Assembly (NCBI GenBank): GCA_000328365.1
Contig: KB298688.1
Location: forward strand, 434,657-498,656
Direction of reading: 5' to 3'
Length of the DNA: 64,000 nt
Origin: Capitella teleta
Taxonomy: Eukaryota > Annelida > Polychaeta > Capitellidae
Positions 10,761 through 25,771 of the stretch are shown here, piece after piece. A program made the translations under genes and the position numbers. The notes beneath the pieces are model-generated. The model saw only the letters and a list, made by a program, of their open reading frames with translations. It ran no database searches and was not told the origin of the DNA. The first letter of the stretch is position 1, and each line of letters begins with the position of its first letter.

Positions 10761-13700
10761 TTGATGAATTGTCAGAAAACGTGGTCGCAAACCAGCGGAG
10801 CAGTTATGGAATGTCAGTCATTCTGGGGATTTTGCCGTCCATTCACATGGAGGAAATTACTTTTGTGTTGCATTCAGCGTGGAATCTGATTTCTTTTTAC
10901 CTTCATTTTTTTTTTCTCCCTGAAAGTTCGCCAAACAATTGTTATTAAATTTGCCTGGGAGCAAAAGTGCTTGCGGTTCAACCACGCATTTGTGGATGGC
11001 TCCTGGTGAAAGCATAATCTCATGGCTGTCTGCACCGACACCTTGTGTCACGCGCACTGAGGTGCACTTACTTCTCGTTATATTTTCTAGACATTAGAGC
11101 TTGTGGTCGAGGGGGAACCAATGACATTTAGAACAGAACCAAATTATGGAAGACAAGTTGCTGTTTTTCCTGGAGCTACACTATTAAGGAGATGAAGCGA
11201 ACATCTCAACCGGATACCACAAGGTGTCATGCGAGTGACGGCTTAACGTTCCCTCACCATAATTCCAAAGGATTGAACATTAAAGGGAAACCTGGATTCA
11301 GTTCACAGCTTATACGATTCAATGAACAACCTTCATAGATGATGACCCATTACAGTACACGGCGTGCCTAGGAAACGGCCCTGGTCTGGATAAATCCCGA
11401 CCAGCTCCTATGGGACGCCAGAGGCAACCAACCCCGCAGTAAATCGACAGTTATTCCTAGGATAAACCCCCGCCCGTGTGACGTCACACGTACTTAACTG
11501 CGATGCTGCTCACCGCAAAATAAAACTCACATGAATCCGTTTCTTCTTGGCCGATCAAGCGATAGGTATTTGGTTTCATCGCTGTGCATGTTCAAAGAAC
11601 TGTGTATCTTGTCCTTGGGTGATGTGTAACATGTGAACGAAATGTAACTCTCAACAGATCAGAACAAACAACCTTGCAATTCGTAACTCCTTTGCATATC
11701 TGCGGTATGTAAGTCAAAGATATCCTTCTCTCTTTTTATATGTCTGAGCTCAGTCTCCTTCTTCGAGCCTCGATGTAATTCAATCACCATACAATTCGGT
11801 GAATTCACTCGTTTGGCATTATAGGAGGTCTGAGGCCATGCTACAGCCTCAAGGCTTAAAAATAGCAGTTCTCGTGGTGTGTATTTGTCCCCCAGAGATA
11901 TCAGATCGCTTTCTTTGCATAGAACTTCACGAGGTAGGAGCTTTTGAAGAAAACTACACAGGTGTATCTCTTTTTTTTTTCTTCTTTTCCGTCAGCGTTG
12001 TCAGCGATTAGGATCACCTTCGCCGAGTACAAATAGAGCCTTGTGATATTGATATGCACTCTTCTTCGCGAGTGATACTTGTATTTTTTGTAGGCTTCTC
12101 TTACAAGTTGAATTGTGTCATGGTGCTCTCAAAAAGACACGATTCATATTGCTTAGAATGCAGACAAAAGGTTCTTGCGAAAGTCCTTGGAGTCTTTAGA
12201 TTTTTGATTTAAAAAGAAGCAAATTTTTCAGATTCACAAAGACGTAATTTCCTGCTACATTAGCCTACATATCAAGTTATCAACACGATCTATCTTACGC
12301 AATATATAAATGGGTGACGCGGGTCCTCGTAACACGTAATTTATTTACAGCCTTTGTTGTTACACTAACACAATAACTTTTGTATCGACGCGTCATCTTT
12401 GTTCGGATTTCAGAAGAACACTGCTCCCTGATTGGCTAAAATTGCAACCAATGCCGATTGAACAATTCAATAGCTACGTTCAGACTTTGTTAAATTGTCT
12501 TAAGCAAGGAACTTTAAGTGAACAACTGCATTTGCCCAAAACCTGCCGCATTGTACCTTCACCTTTCGTTGATTGATATGTCGCTCCGTTGACAAAGGTC
12601 TTTGGCACCAAGGGGCATCTTGAGGGAGCAACGAGGATGGATGTAAAGTGGGAGGAGCTCAATCGAGATATATGGGGCCTCGTTTCATTGCCGTTCATCA
12701 CGCGGATTCCGTATAAACGCAATGGGTTGGAGTGCATCGCTCGGTGGTTATTCTCATGTATTTTGCATGCGTGTCAATGGGTGCATCAGAATAAACAAAG
12801 AATCTTAGGTTTTTTTCACCTCTTTAGAGAATCGAGGCATTTACATTGCATGCCATATGTGGTTGCTTTATACAGCGGATATACCTGCGCAATGATGCGG
12901 CATTTGAGAATGAATCCCTGTGGATATTTTTTATTTCTGTATCGATAAATTATTATTGATGTTGTTGTTGTTATTTCACTTGATGTCAGTCGATTCCCGA
13001 TCGCCTGATTCCTCGATCCGCTTTTATTTTACGATTAAATCACTTTCTTCAGGTACAGGTATACAGTATTTTAGGGGGGGGCAATCAGACCACATTCTTT
13101 GTGAGGAGAAGACGTTGCTGGATGTAATATTATTAATATCCAAAGGATGTTTCTCTCACGAAAATATTTAAATCGTGTCTGCTGCCTCGAATGTCTATTT
13201 GATGTTCACGATGTGTTGTAGATCCTGAGGTGTTTGGGGGGTCGATACTCCGGCAGAGGCAAACTGCACTTGTTGGAACCAAGACTTTACAGCATCAATA
13301 TTTGCTAATAGAGTATGCTTGCATAAACATTTTTCCGTCTGATATAATCGCGGAATTGACATCAGCTACCCCCAGCACCCTCTCCCCTGCCCCTCTTCTT
13401 TGCCACCCGTGGTGCGACCATGACTCCTCATTCCCTTCCTCCATGTCGTCTGCAGGAAGACCCAGCGTCTTTCGAGGCACGTTTCAGCGATTTCTTGGCG
13501 AGACTTTGTGATTCATCTTAAGTCAATGCAAAATTGAAACACCCGCTAAAGAAATGACAGCACTGTGCATGTGGTTATCTGCGGGATCAGCCATAGAATT
13601 ATGCAGAAGAAACCAGAATGACTGCGCCACGGTGAAGCGACAAGGAGAACAAGGGATCAAGATTGCACCCAGAAGTTATCCTTTAACGCTTACTAGTTAC

Positions 13701-15418
13701 TAAGGAAATGAATCTTCCCGGTGTGCACTACTACTAATAATAATTGTTTATTTCGGACCGATCACATGGCCACAATGAGCATTCCCTGGTATCAAAATTC
13801 AAGAGAAACTAGTGGATCTGGCGCCCAGAAAAAAATATATGTGAAAAACACAATCAAAATTACGTCGACCACCAGAAAGTTATACCGAAAAGGATATATA
13901 TATATATAAACGTACATAATCATTTATAATCAAGCCCAACATAACACTAAGGTTCTTAGGTTCGGGAGAACTTATATATAGGTTCGTGTCGATGTCGACG
14001 GCGTAATCACAGACTTCCTCTTATAAATATAGATAACAATGCTTTGAGTACGTGAAGAGGTAACATAATTTGACTGATGGGTCCGAGAACAATGCTGATT
14101 ATAACTTTATTGTTGAGCGGCTGAAATGCGACAATTAGCCAATAATTGCGCACATCTCGAATGTTTGCCATCAATTTCATGCTTAACTCCTCTTAACTGA
14201 GTTTACAATGCCAGACGACGATTGAGCTCGTTATTGGGGGTCAGTAGGGGACGTAATCAACACAGGGCACCCGGCCAGAAGACGACATCGACGTCGGAGC
14301 TATTACGGGTTACGGCACCGCGTCTGGCCAACCTGACGTAAGCGTGTAGGTTGAGTTCGCCGAAGTTGGCACGGTTTAACGGACGCTGGAATTCTGTTGT
14401 GCTTCTTTTGGAGATTTGCGTTAATGATCAATCAAAGAATCGACGGCTTTACCTTACTCTTTGTATTTGTATTTAATTATTTTAAATGTCTTCGCTGTTT
14501 AACAGTAACAATGAGATAAGATTTTGATTCAACTACATGTACTAGGGCAAGCCACACGCGCTATGATTCGGTAAGGTTCGGAGCCCGTCGGGTGTTTCCG
14601 GAGAACTACACAGCTGCGGCTGCGGCACGTGGAGTCACTTCGAAATAATATTAAAGCTAAATTCTTTCAAAATTAAGAACACCGATTTCCTTCATTTTAG
14701 GTCAAATATTAATGATCAATCGCCGCCCAAGAAGTTGAGAATGAAGTTACTGAAGTATCTTATTACGGACTATAAAAATATCCCTTTTCTCCTATTGAGT
14801 TTGTGATCGAGCAAGAGCAATGAAGTACATAGCATTGAGGTCGAACGAATGGGGAGAGAGAAAAAGCAGAGCCATAGATTTGGCTGCATTGTCCGCAGAC
14901 TCCATTGGTGGGTGATGAATAGTGCTTGAATGCCTCTCTTGCTCAACCAGTAGCCTTGGGTTTTCATAATGCAGGTCAAAGCTCTGGCCTTTGCCATGGA
15001 TGTCAACTGCCTGCTGCCCATCAAGGCGACTCCAGCATATCGAGAATTGAAATCTAGCCGCTCCAGGCTCTTGCCTATTATCGCGATGGCTGTCAGCAAC
15101 ACGGGAACGCGGAAGTCAAGGCAATCTGTCTCGGATATGTAATTCGATGTGCTCGGCTTTCCTGGTGCTGTATGAGGGAGCAAATCTATTCATGTAATTA
15201 TATTTCTTACGGAAAGTATACAATCTAAAAATGTATGCTCCCAATTTACTTACTTGGTTGCTATTGGCCTTGATTCCGAGAAATAGTTTGGGATTTCAGC
15301 ATTATAGCAAACGCTGCATCAGCGTCCACGGCGAATAGCTTTTTTGGGGGGGCTCTTCGCAGGTAGAAAGCACCCAGAAACGAGCCCGTCATTCGTCAGC
15401 TATAGCAATTCCTGAGCA

Positions 15419-15448
15419 GAGAGAGAAGAGAGAGAGAGAGAGAGAGAA
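15419..15448. repeat. (GA)n microsatellite
   Basis: A run of about 14 GA units with one interruption. Confidence 0.9.
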
Positions 15449-18400
15449 GTCTTTGAATTGAAGGATTGCTCGGAACAATGCGCGTGATCCCGAACTTCCG
15501 ACACGCGTCAGTCGAACTCTCAGCGCGACCTACCACGCCACGTTCTTGAGATTTCCTCAACGGAAAGACGAGTGTTGACACCGCAATGCATCACGGGAAG
15601 GCAAGGGATTGGAGGCCAATTTGAAAGGGCGAAGATATCGTCAATATAGTGCAGACAAGTGTGAAATTGCTTAAAGGGCATCTGCAAAGTGAACGAAACT
15701 GGATGTAGACCTAGTTGTTGTACAACTTAAAGACTCGGTTTTGCAGAGAAATATCCTTATATGACGTCGTTAGGATGCCTTTGATATTCCGGAATTTTCA
15801 AGTTCTCCCATTACTTGTGACGTCACGTTATAGGTAGAAGTCAGTACCTCCGTATGACCCCAGTAAACTTGAGTCGCACCTGATCAATGAAGTAATATCG
15901 TTTTATGTCCGACGCACAGGAACACGGGTATCTACTTCTCAAGGTGATCTCGTATAGCATTCACATTCTTTGATCTTCTCACAGAGCAAGGTGCGACCAG
16001 CAAATAGATCACAGAGCTGAAACTCGCTTTCTTCTCGTAATAAAAACGTCAGGTAAACGCCTCTTAAGGTGTTGGCGCTGAACACATTATGGAACCTAAA
16101 CACGATATGATACAAGATCAGTTTTAGCCTAGTCATCCTGCTTTACAAATAATAGCGCTGTTACGTGGTAATGGATATCGTAGACCGGATATCGGAGATC
16201 CGGGAATTTTTGAGTTATACGATACCAAGAACTGCAAGCCATCACACCGAATTCACAAAGAGAAAGGCAAGGGGAAAAAGAGATGACGGTCACATTCCTG
16301 TATTGACTGCGATATCAATCGAAGCTGACAGTGAACAGCGGCAGGATAATTCTGTGGTAATTGATACCAGAATAATAGCCTCACTGAGCCACATTCCACT
16401 TCACGGCGCATGCAATCCGTCTTCATTGAAGATCGCCAGGTCTATTGCGTGGAATTGCGATCCAATATGCTGCTGATTACTGTGCTTTGATTGGTCATTT
16501 TGAAAGCGGTCGCTCTGGATATGACATTCATGTGCTCAGAAGTTGGGAAGTAGTTTAGTCGTTCAGGCGGGAAGCAAAATCTCTAATGCCCTTTCTAGTT
16601 TGTCAAGAGCTGTAGAGGTTTAGACGACATCTTTGTTGATTTCCCCAGGACCTATAGTAATAGATTGAAGCCAAAAGACTGAGGAGGAAACGGAAAATGG
16701 ATAGTAGAGGAAGAGGTCACATGATCCAGGTCACGTGATAGAACATGGTCTCATCATTGGTTAGTAGTGATGTATTGCAGATAAATCGCACTGCGGCTTT
16801 TGTCGAATGATTTGTTTGCTTCTCAAGTCGTTTGTATGCCACAAGAGGTGGAAAACGCATCGATTGGTCAGAATATGACATGTGGTTTAAAGCTCACGTC
16901 AGTCTTCGTAACGTCACTTTCTCTGGGGTCTGGGGTTGTCAAGGGGAAAACATTCAATATTTCATGCCTGTTGAAATACTTCCTTGAATTGCAATACTCG
17001 CCGCCGTCGTGAGCCATCAATGTAATCAGAACAATTCAAGTCTTATAATTGCATGATCTTCCAACTAAAAGCTGTAGCACATGTATTCTCAACACCCCAC
17101 CTGCCTCTTAAAATTCTGAGTTTTTATCAACATTTGCTTCTTTCCCGCTATAGCAGCAAACTCGACAGGAAACTCCAGGCTTCTCACGCAATCAGCTCTC
17201 TCTTTGGAAGATAACTAAAACAAGATAATGTTCCATTTTGGGGATAAGGGCGGCCTGGGGCCTAATGCTTCCTTCAGGAAATGAAATAAAGCCTCTAAAA
17301 TGGGATGCTGCTGCAGTCGCGTAAGCAATGTGATTTGCAATGACCAGGTGTGGCCTCAAGATGGGCAGATTTCTAATAACAACACAGGTGCGAAAATTAG
17401 CTTACCCCCAAGGGCTCCATACGAAGAGGATATTGTGTAAAAACTTAGTTGACATTTAAAGCCATGGTTGAAAATATGGTATTCCTTCTTGGATCCAAAT
17501 CCTCGGCCATGCTGTACATTGATATACGAATGCAATAGTTTTAGATAGAAATATAACCATTAAATTTCTGGTGGATCAAGAGATAAGTCTTCTAATTTTA
17601 CAATCCAGCTTTACAATAGTTGGCCGAGGCATCAAAATGGCGTAGATCATCGTAGAACAAAGCCGTGTGCTTTTATCGATGGTTATTTTGCATGTTGGCA
17701 CAAGGGAGACGTAAAATCAACATTGATTTCACCTCTTGGAATTCTGCCGGGCAGCAGTCTTGACACCATCGCTTAGCATCACAATATGTACAAAACTATC
17801 GAAGACTAGTTTCACCATACCACTTGTTAGCGCCATCAGTCAACAAGAAGCAACATCAGCTGATCAGCAAATCCTTCACCGCAGAAGACATTCTCATTCT
17901 AAGAAAAAACCCAGCACCCTTTAAGCAACAGAGAGCCATCACCGTCCTCGAGTCGTAGACTTCTCCACCTCTGACCTGTCTGTCCAAAGTGATTGTCAGG
18001 CCATCTTTTGAAATCCAATAGAACCCCAGAAGAAGTCTTGCTGGATGCCAGAGGCAAAGTCTCCCTGAAGGTTTCATCTTTGTATTGATTTGTCAGGATG
18101 GACTGAACCGCTCTCCGACTGGGCCACGTTCATCACGGTAGCGTCAGTGTTTTGCGATGCTCGAGGGATTAAACGGCAAAGCACTCACTGCCGATATACT
18201 CCCCTTGCTTTGGACGCGAGCCCTCACTCCTTGCATACAAAACACTCCTGACCAACAGGACCACATGTGTTTATGGGACCATTGCAATGTGGCCGGAGCC
18301 AATACGTTTCTCCATGTGAGCAATCTAATATTGTGAAAGTACTCCAAAGTAGGGCATTGCCATTAAGGCCAGTTTCATTTCAGTCTTAAATTTCATTTAT

Positions 18401-21400
18401 TCGGACCCTCTTGCAATAGTCCTCACACAGAGGCTTCCCTGTGGATCGGTCTCTGTAATCAATTGGTTTGTTTGACTGTCCATCTCACTGCTTCCCACTT
18501 CTGCTTCACTCATCGATGTAGACCTCGTTCAGGCATCCACTTCAGTGCTCTTCAAATGCGAGGGTCCATTTTGGGGATTTCAGGCAGCGAGCGCATTCAA
18601 TTGACATCTACCCGAGAAGTGACATTTACGATGAAACGGTGCCATATTCGACATGAACTATATCAGCAGGATACCTTGATGACAGGCAATATTCCTACTT
18701 GTATCCTTGTATCACATCTTAAAAAGTAATGACACTTGACACATAATGCCCGCATTTACGCCTCCCGCGTATATTTGCAATAGTGCAAAAGTAATAGTCA
18801 CTTCTCTTTGATGGGTAATTGTGTATATTGATCACTCAAAGTCATTCGAATATTCTTGTGAAATCTGATAACCTCAAGCATCACATGGTCACTATGCATG
18901 TTATAACCATGATATAACCATAACATAATCCTAGGATAACCACCATTCTCAACGACACAAAGCTCAATTCGTAGTCCTAGCGCTCTTTGAAAGGGAGAAC
19001 TTGCATTGGCCATCAGTCTGGATAAGAGTTCATAGGCCTGTATCCCAGTGGCCCTATTGAGGGAGATGAGGCCCCGAGAGCACGTGGGTCACAGACCCAA
19101 AGACTCTTTGATTAAAACAAGCCTCCCAGCTGCCGAGATGGCCAACCATTTACATGCAGTCAAACGGGGAGGCCGACGAAGAGGTGGAGGAGGAGGAGGC
19201 ATGCACATTGCATGACATGCTCCCATCTCGAATCAATCTCGATTTCATGGCTTACCAACGCACGGGTTGAAGCGTATTGATGAGAATGCACCGCTTTGCC
19301 TTTGGCGCAGGGGCACGGCCACAATTGGCCTTCTATTGTGTTTGCTTTTGGCCAGAATTGATGCCACTCAATACGTTGTGGAGGTAACCTTCCCTCAGTG
19401 AACCGGCTTCACTGCGCTGTAGATAAATATCTGCCTCTTGTTTTTTTCTTCTTTGCAATCAACACGCATTTTTATCCATCTCTCAGAACAGAGACATCAT
19501 TCGATCAAATTTCGACTTGTCAACGCCATTTATTAAAGCCATTGTAACAAATGTAACTCAGACCAGAACAAACCAATCCCACTGTGAAATTGGTCATATA
19601 CATTTCTCGTTGTATATGCACAATGATTATCAGCCCATTACCCGTGTCTGCTACCTTAATCGTATATTACAAGAGGTCGCAGCCGAAACACGCCATGTCC
19701 AGGAAAGCGACAAGAACGACGGCGGCGAGAATCGTGATCTCTTTCTAATCAAGAGACCTGAAAGCAAAAGAGAACCACGTGTGATGGAGAACTTGCAATT
19801 AGTGGTAATTGAATCATTAGTCTCTTGCGAGTCTCATTACACAACTAATTACGCGTATATTTAGCTACAACAATACGCTTGCGCGAATTTGCAAGCTGTT
19901 GTTCAACCCTCGGAGGGTGGACGCCATTTTTTGTTCATTCCCTGATTGCGCCTAAGGGCAACGCACAATGGTCACTGGGAAAGTTCCACCGCGAAGATTT
20001 GAATTAGACCAGAATTGAGGACAGTGTTTCATGAGGAAAATAGCACGGACAATTCAAAAAAAATGTCACGTGGCTCCCACAGACGCTTATTTCAGTGCGG
20101 CAGGTTTCCGTGTTTTGCCCTCTGATTGGATAAAAACTACACGTAATTTTTGCTAATGTCACCAACAACCGACCTTGAGTACATCTCTGACGACCTTGAC
20201 CTAGTAATTTACAAACTGTCAACCAATCAGGACTCAGATGCCCCATGGGTTTTTTTGAATTGGAGGTTGGTGACCTATAGTCCTTAAGGTTCTTTTAACG
20301 TTTAATCCATCGATCTTATTTTGGAAACACAAGGATTTTGAGTATCAGAGGTGGCGGCTTAATGGCTATGCACTCGCATGTGTGTATTGTCGTGGAATGT
20401 TGTCTTAGATACACGAAAACAATATTTGAGCACTCGCTGTTTGTGGCGGAAGTCTGGCTGTTATCACGCTTGGCACAGGAAGCCAGGAGGCCTGGGTCTA
20501 TGAATACCACGGCATATCATTCAAGAGACTTCTTAGAATATCAAAGAGACATTCAACGTACGGAAAGAATGACTGAAGAATATAAGGACTCAAGCATCCG
20601 TTTATTTGAATTAAATAATATCGACCCTTGACCATTGTATTACCCTTCAAACGATATTACGTAATATGCACACGTGCATATCTGATTTGTACTCTTGGCA
20701 CCTACCGGTAAACCATGTCCTGATTTAGCCGAACCACTCCCCCTCCTTCCCGTCTCGGTCTCACTCCTGAAGTTGTCGGACGCTGTCCACTCGATGGAGG
20801 AAATAACGTGGCTTTCCACCGGAGGCCTATCTTTCCCCGTTGATCCTCTACTAGGAGGTCACCCTCCTCTTAGGTGCACATCTCTCGGCGCTATAGCATA
20901 CTTCTTGTTGAGTAAGTTGACTTAGTATACCAAGATAGTATGAAATTGAAAATTTAATTGTTAAAACAACCAACCCAGAGATGTCTGAGATTTGATTTTT
21001 TTTTTTTTTCTTCAAGTAGATATTCATCAAAATCCGATTGTGTTTTTAGCTAAGCATCCATGTATATTTTGTCCTGGTTTTCACACCTGCTAACTGGTTG
21101 CCAAGGGAGATGATCGCGTATTCGCGTCACACCGTCAGCTCAGCAACGGTCAGTGCAATGTGATGGATGACCCAAAAGGGACCGGAGTTTGTTGAAAGCG
21201 AATCGAACACAACGTCCAATAGATGGGGTTCGTTGTGTGTGTGCGGGGAATTGTACGAAAACAAACACAAAAACATATTTTCTCAATTCTTCTTTTCTGC
21301 AAATTAAACCACTTTCACAGAACTAACGATCGCTCTGTGAGTATACACTCGCACACTTAAATTTGAATTGGGATACGGCGTATATCATTCGATGAATACA

Positions 21401-24400
21401 TCAGAAGTGTTCCCCAATGTATTAGTAACGTATTGCAATTCGGTTCTGGATCATAAAAGCTGAATGAAAAGGGAGAAACAAAATAACTTGTTCTGACCTT
21501 TCTTCCTAAGTCATTGATGGTGTTCTTAGTTCTACTTCTCACTACGAAAATAATTCGATTGTGGAGTGGACAACATCGGACAATTAACTCCACTGAATGC
21601 TCACCACACGAGGGGAGTGACCATGAGGCTCTATTTGGGCATCCAGTTAGCCACTTAAAACCGCCAATTTGTACCCAATGGGCCAAGACCTAACGTCACC
21701 TTAGAGGTAATTAAATATTGCTTGACATTATGCTGCCCTGGAAATTCTGCTGTTGGCTCGATTTAGGGGTCATTGCCTTTGGAGTGTTTATTATCTTTCT
21801 GCTACAATCACGTCAGAAAGAACGAAGAACAAACATGACCTTTGGAATTCATTAAGAGTTCTTCTCAGCCGCAGCCGTGATTAATGAAGCCACCCACGGT
21901 TGTGGTGACGACTTTGAGTAGATGTTCAATCATTTATTGCCAGAAATGCAGAGTGTCCTTCCTAATTAGCGATTATGAAGATTTAACAGATTTGGTGTCA
22001 AGTTTTCTGGTTGATAAAGTAGAACAAATTGGCCACACGAGGGAGGAAAATAGTGTCAGGTGTAAGGACAAGATGGACACTTTTGTTGAACCCACAAGAC
22101 GATTGACAGGGAACGGAATGGACAACGGGAGATGCCGAGCAGAAAAAGACACCAATACAAGGTGAACATATATTGAATCAAAGGATTGACGACGGCAGAG
22201 GCTGCGTTCATGAACCTGATCGGGTCTAGAACCGAGGACTTCGATCACCACTGACTTCATGCATCTTCATTAGTCTAGTCTCCACACGTCTATCAGAAGT
22301 TGCGTCTCCTATAGAGTCAGAGTACTCCCGCCTCGGTAGCTGTATCGCAGGAGCCCCTTCTCCGTTACGTGACCATGGATTTCAGCCTTGGTTACATCTC
22401 GTGGAATTAGTACGGGTTACGTAAAACTGGCATTAAAGGTTAGTATGGAGCAGCGACCCGTGCTATCTGCAGGAGCTCATTAGACGGCAGGGCAAAACAC
22501 CTGCGCTTCGGCAAATAAGAGTGTGGATTTATTTCTTCATGTCAACCAGCATCCCTCACTTCTGACCTGAGTTCCCGTATCTCGCAATCCGCCCAGGTAA
22601 TCACAGGTCACTCTCACCTGTTGGGCTCATGAATATAAGTCAAATGTCACCAGGAAATGCATGAAATCCACATTGCTTTTAAATAATGTAAGAGGTGGTA
22701 TAGCCAACGCTAAAATCATAGGGTAATCTGATTTGCATATTATATTTGTGATTAATTGTGCTAACCACCAACCACTGATCGAGTGTACAGTTAGAGCACT
22801 TAGTATAGTCGTCTCAGCCTGAAGGGAGTCCCGCTGACAGCCCCAATGGCACGAACATCAAGAATGAGCGATAATACAAACGCAATTACGCAACAAAGAA
22901 CTAGCAAATGTCAGCCGCAGGTTCCAGAAATGTCATTCACGTTCATGAGAAAGAGGAAGCGTTTTGCTGCTGGTCGGCGACGTCGCCATCTTCTGCCAAA
23001 TGGTATTACGCTGAAAGGGAACACGAAGCAAAATATTGATGCCTGTTCGACTGCGAAGAGCGAGGGCCGTGATTTACTTTAATAGAACGATTGTCGATCT
23101 GTGGAAGGCGGCAGCAATCTCAGCTTTTGGAGCTGCTTCGGGTTATGGTTGCCAGAATCAGTGCGAAATAGCGCCTAATAGTAGAGGATAAGGTTTATTG
23201 GTATAGTCGTGTTTAGGGAAACACGGAGCGACTTCCTTGTTAAATTGAAACGCAGCAGGAAAAAGAGCGAAGAGGGTCATTGTTTGACTGTGTTGACCGT
23301 ACAGTGGAAAGGTCAAAGCGACTTCATCAACGCATTCACTTGTTCTGTGAATCCTCCAATTACCCGCAAGACATTCATCCAACTGAAAGGTGATACAGGG
23401 CACACGCGATCCTTCAAGCAGTACTGTTAGAAAGGTCCATTGAAATTCGTCGTCACTGGTTGAAATCGAAGAGGAAAATGTGCATGTTGTATGGGAAGGG
23501 GATGGAATGGGTGAAGGTCATTGGGAGGTCGATTTGAATCACCTGTTGACGGGAGATCTTTGGTGTTGACGACATCGTAATCTGCTTTGATGTCTGGGTA
23601 GCGAAGAGGATCAGAGAAGAACGTGAATGAAATGGACAAATGCTTCAAGGAGGGGATTGAGGGAATCGAGAGGATTGGTTCGGAGTGGGGTGAATCGGTT
23701 AGGCGAAGTCAGGCTTTGAAAGACCGGAAAACAGAGGTTCACACAGAAGACGAGCTGACGATAGAGGAACGAAAAAAAGTGGGATAAACAAAGGCTGGGA
23801 TCGTATATGGAAGGAGGAGGGTCGAAGAGGAACACGGGAGAGGGTAGGAGAGGCTTCCATTCCATCCACTCGAACCGTTTAAATGCGCGAGGCTCGTGAA
23901 GAGTCTTGTTGGACTGCAATTCATTTATGGATCTGTTGATTTGATAAGTCAACTGCAATGGGATTAGCATGTTTGTCTCCTGTTGATTTCGTCTTCCTGG
24001 CAGATGTCTCTCGATCTCATACTCCGATCGATTGCTCCATGTCATCAGGGATCTTATGTGAAATACGTTTTTGAGATTCTCTGAGCAGTTCAAAGAATTC
24101 GCAGTGCGACTACACCAACATCACGCATGTCCATCATCGTGACCCAGATTCCTCCCAGAGGATGCCCCTGAGATCAATGCGTGACGTAACTCGGTTTACA
24201 CTTGAATGATGCCCTAATTGGCATTGTAAACCCGCTGATTGGATCGAGGTGATCCCCAGGGTGCTAAATCACCATTAGTTCAACAACTCTGAGCAAGTCG
24301 TGAACAAGAATACCAGGACAATGTAACATAATACAGCTTTAGTCCTACAAGGCACCTTGCGTTGAATCCTTCAATTTCATCCGCTTTTGTTCCTCGTGAT

Positions 24401-25170
24401 TTTACTCCCACACTTTTACCCTTCCGGTATTTTGAACCCTATTTGTGTCGACCACCCACCTCTTGAAAAAGGTCAGTTACCTCATCAAACAGTGTCTACC
24501 TACGAGGCGACCCCTGCAGTGGTTAAACGCATAATGAGACTGTGTAATCTGGTTCTCCTCTTCCCACGTGGGAGGGAGTATTCTGACCTTGTCTATTGAA
24601 ATTGATGCATTGTTGAGCTATGAGGAAAATGCTGGTCAACCACCATCAGCTTTGTACGTGTTTTCCTCCCTATTCGTAAATTCAAGGCCGTTTTGTCTTT
24701 GTCCGTAAAACTGTCTAGTCATGCTGGGTATGCAGCGTAGAGAGTTCTGAGGATGGCCTTGGTGAATGTGTGAGGATTCAAGTAATACGACATTAACAAC
24801 AACACGAAAATAAGCACCTAAAGTTTTCAGAAAGAAGACCGACCCGATATGATACGAGGAACTCAAAACCAATCGAAGCAATGCTACTACTTTCCACGAG
24901 AGAACCGAGGGAATAGCTTCCTCTTCATTGCAATCCAAATTCAATGAGCTCCGATTCAGAATTTCGTCATGTCCGCAAGCAACGGATGTTCATGGAAGTT
25001 AAATTGAAGCCCTTCGATGACTGACTTCTCCGTGATGACATTGCTTGAGGCTACGATGAACACTTTCTGAGATTCCATGACAAGGTGAGAGTCTGTCGGC
25101 TCATAAAATGTTATACCCTGCTTAGAGTTGGTTCTCTATTGGTGGCTATTGTGTACTCAGGTTATACATA

Positions 25171-25769
25171 CAGAGTGGACCAAAAGTAGTCTATCTACTC
25201 CATGTTAACAACAAAATCAAATAAAAAGTGAGTTTTGAATGAGGGAGGAACATTTAAATGCGAGTGGTGTGTGATCGCAATGAGAGCAAAATCAGATAAG
25301 CCCCTGAACGAACATTAGGGAATGTCAACTCTTGTATATGGCGCTTCAATACAAACTCTCTGCTTTGTTTTGATTTTAGGAGATAAACATTAGTGTTACT
25401 GTCACAACAATTGCACTCTCAAACATAGCAATAGTACGAGATCGTTGCTTTAATTATGCGTCCAATGAAGCTTATCCATGGTCCGGGGCCCTGTTTGCCG
25501 CGAAAAGTAGATATATCGCGGAATGATAATTGCACTCTATTAATTGATATAAATCGGTATAAATTATAATGTTGATGAAACTGGAATAGAAATGATAGGA
25601 ATAGCAGCATGACATGCTAGACTAACCATACAAGTATTTATATCTATTATCTTTGTGTGATTTTTACACTGCGATCTGTTTTGTAACACTCACTCAGAAA
25701 TGCGCAGTGCGATTAAAAAGCATTGAAATCTTTAACATGGAGTAGATAGACTACTTTTGGTCCACTCTG
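25171..25769. mobile_element. Tc1/mariner-type MITE with perfect 38-bp TIRs
   Basis: The left end 25,171-25,208 begins CAGAGTGGACCAAAAGTAGT and is the exact reverse complement of 25,732-25,769 over all 38 bases. TA dinucleotides flank both sides (25,169-25,170 and 25,770-25,771), the target duplication of the Tc1/mariner superfamily. The 599-bp interior has no transposase-like frame, so the element is non-autonomous. Identical TIRs suggest a fairly recent insertion or strong constraint on the ends. Confidence 0.92.
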
Positions 25770-25771
25770 TA

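Larger units (their letters stand above)
8549..25168. other. long gene-poor intergenic stretch
   Basis: About 16.6 kb with only short open frames (mostly under 120 codons) that look accidental on both strands. No recognisable domain, RNA gene or complete mobile element was found. A (GA)n run lies at 15,419-15,448, T-runs at about 20,996-21,010, and a CAACC-poor, AT-rich composition prevails. A DR4-type motif (10,080) and an ETS/CRE/NRF1-like cluster (10,729) are listed separately. Open frames at 23,440-24,100 on both strands are unresolved. Confidence 0.5.

Noticed and set aside
23440-24100. Long open frames on both strands (160 codons on minus, charged stretches on plus)
   Set aside because: The plus-strand charged frames proved to be several short separate frames on re-reading, and the minus frame shows no known motif. 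Left unresolved, not called a gene.
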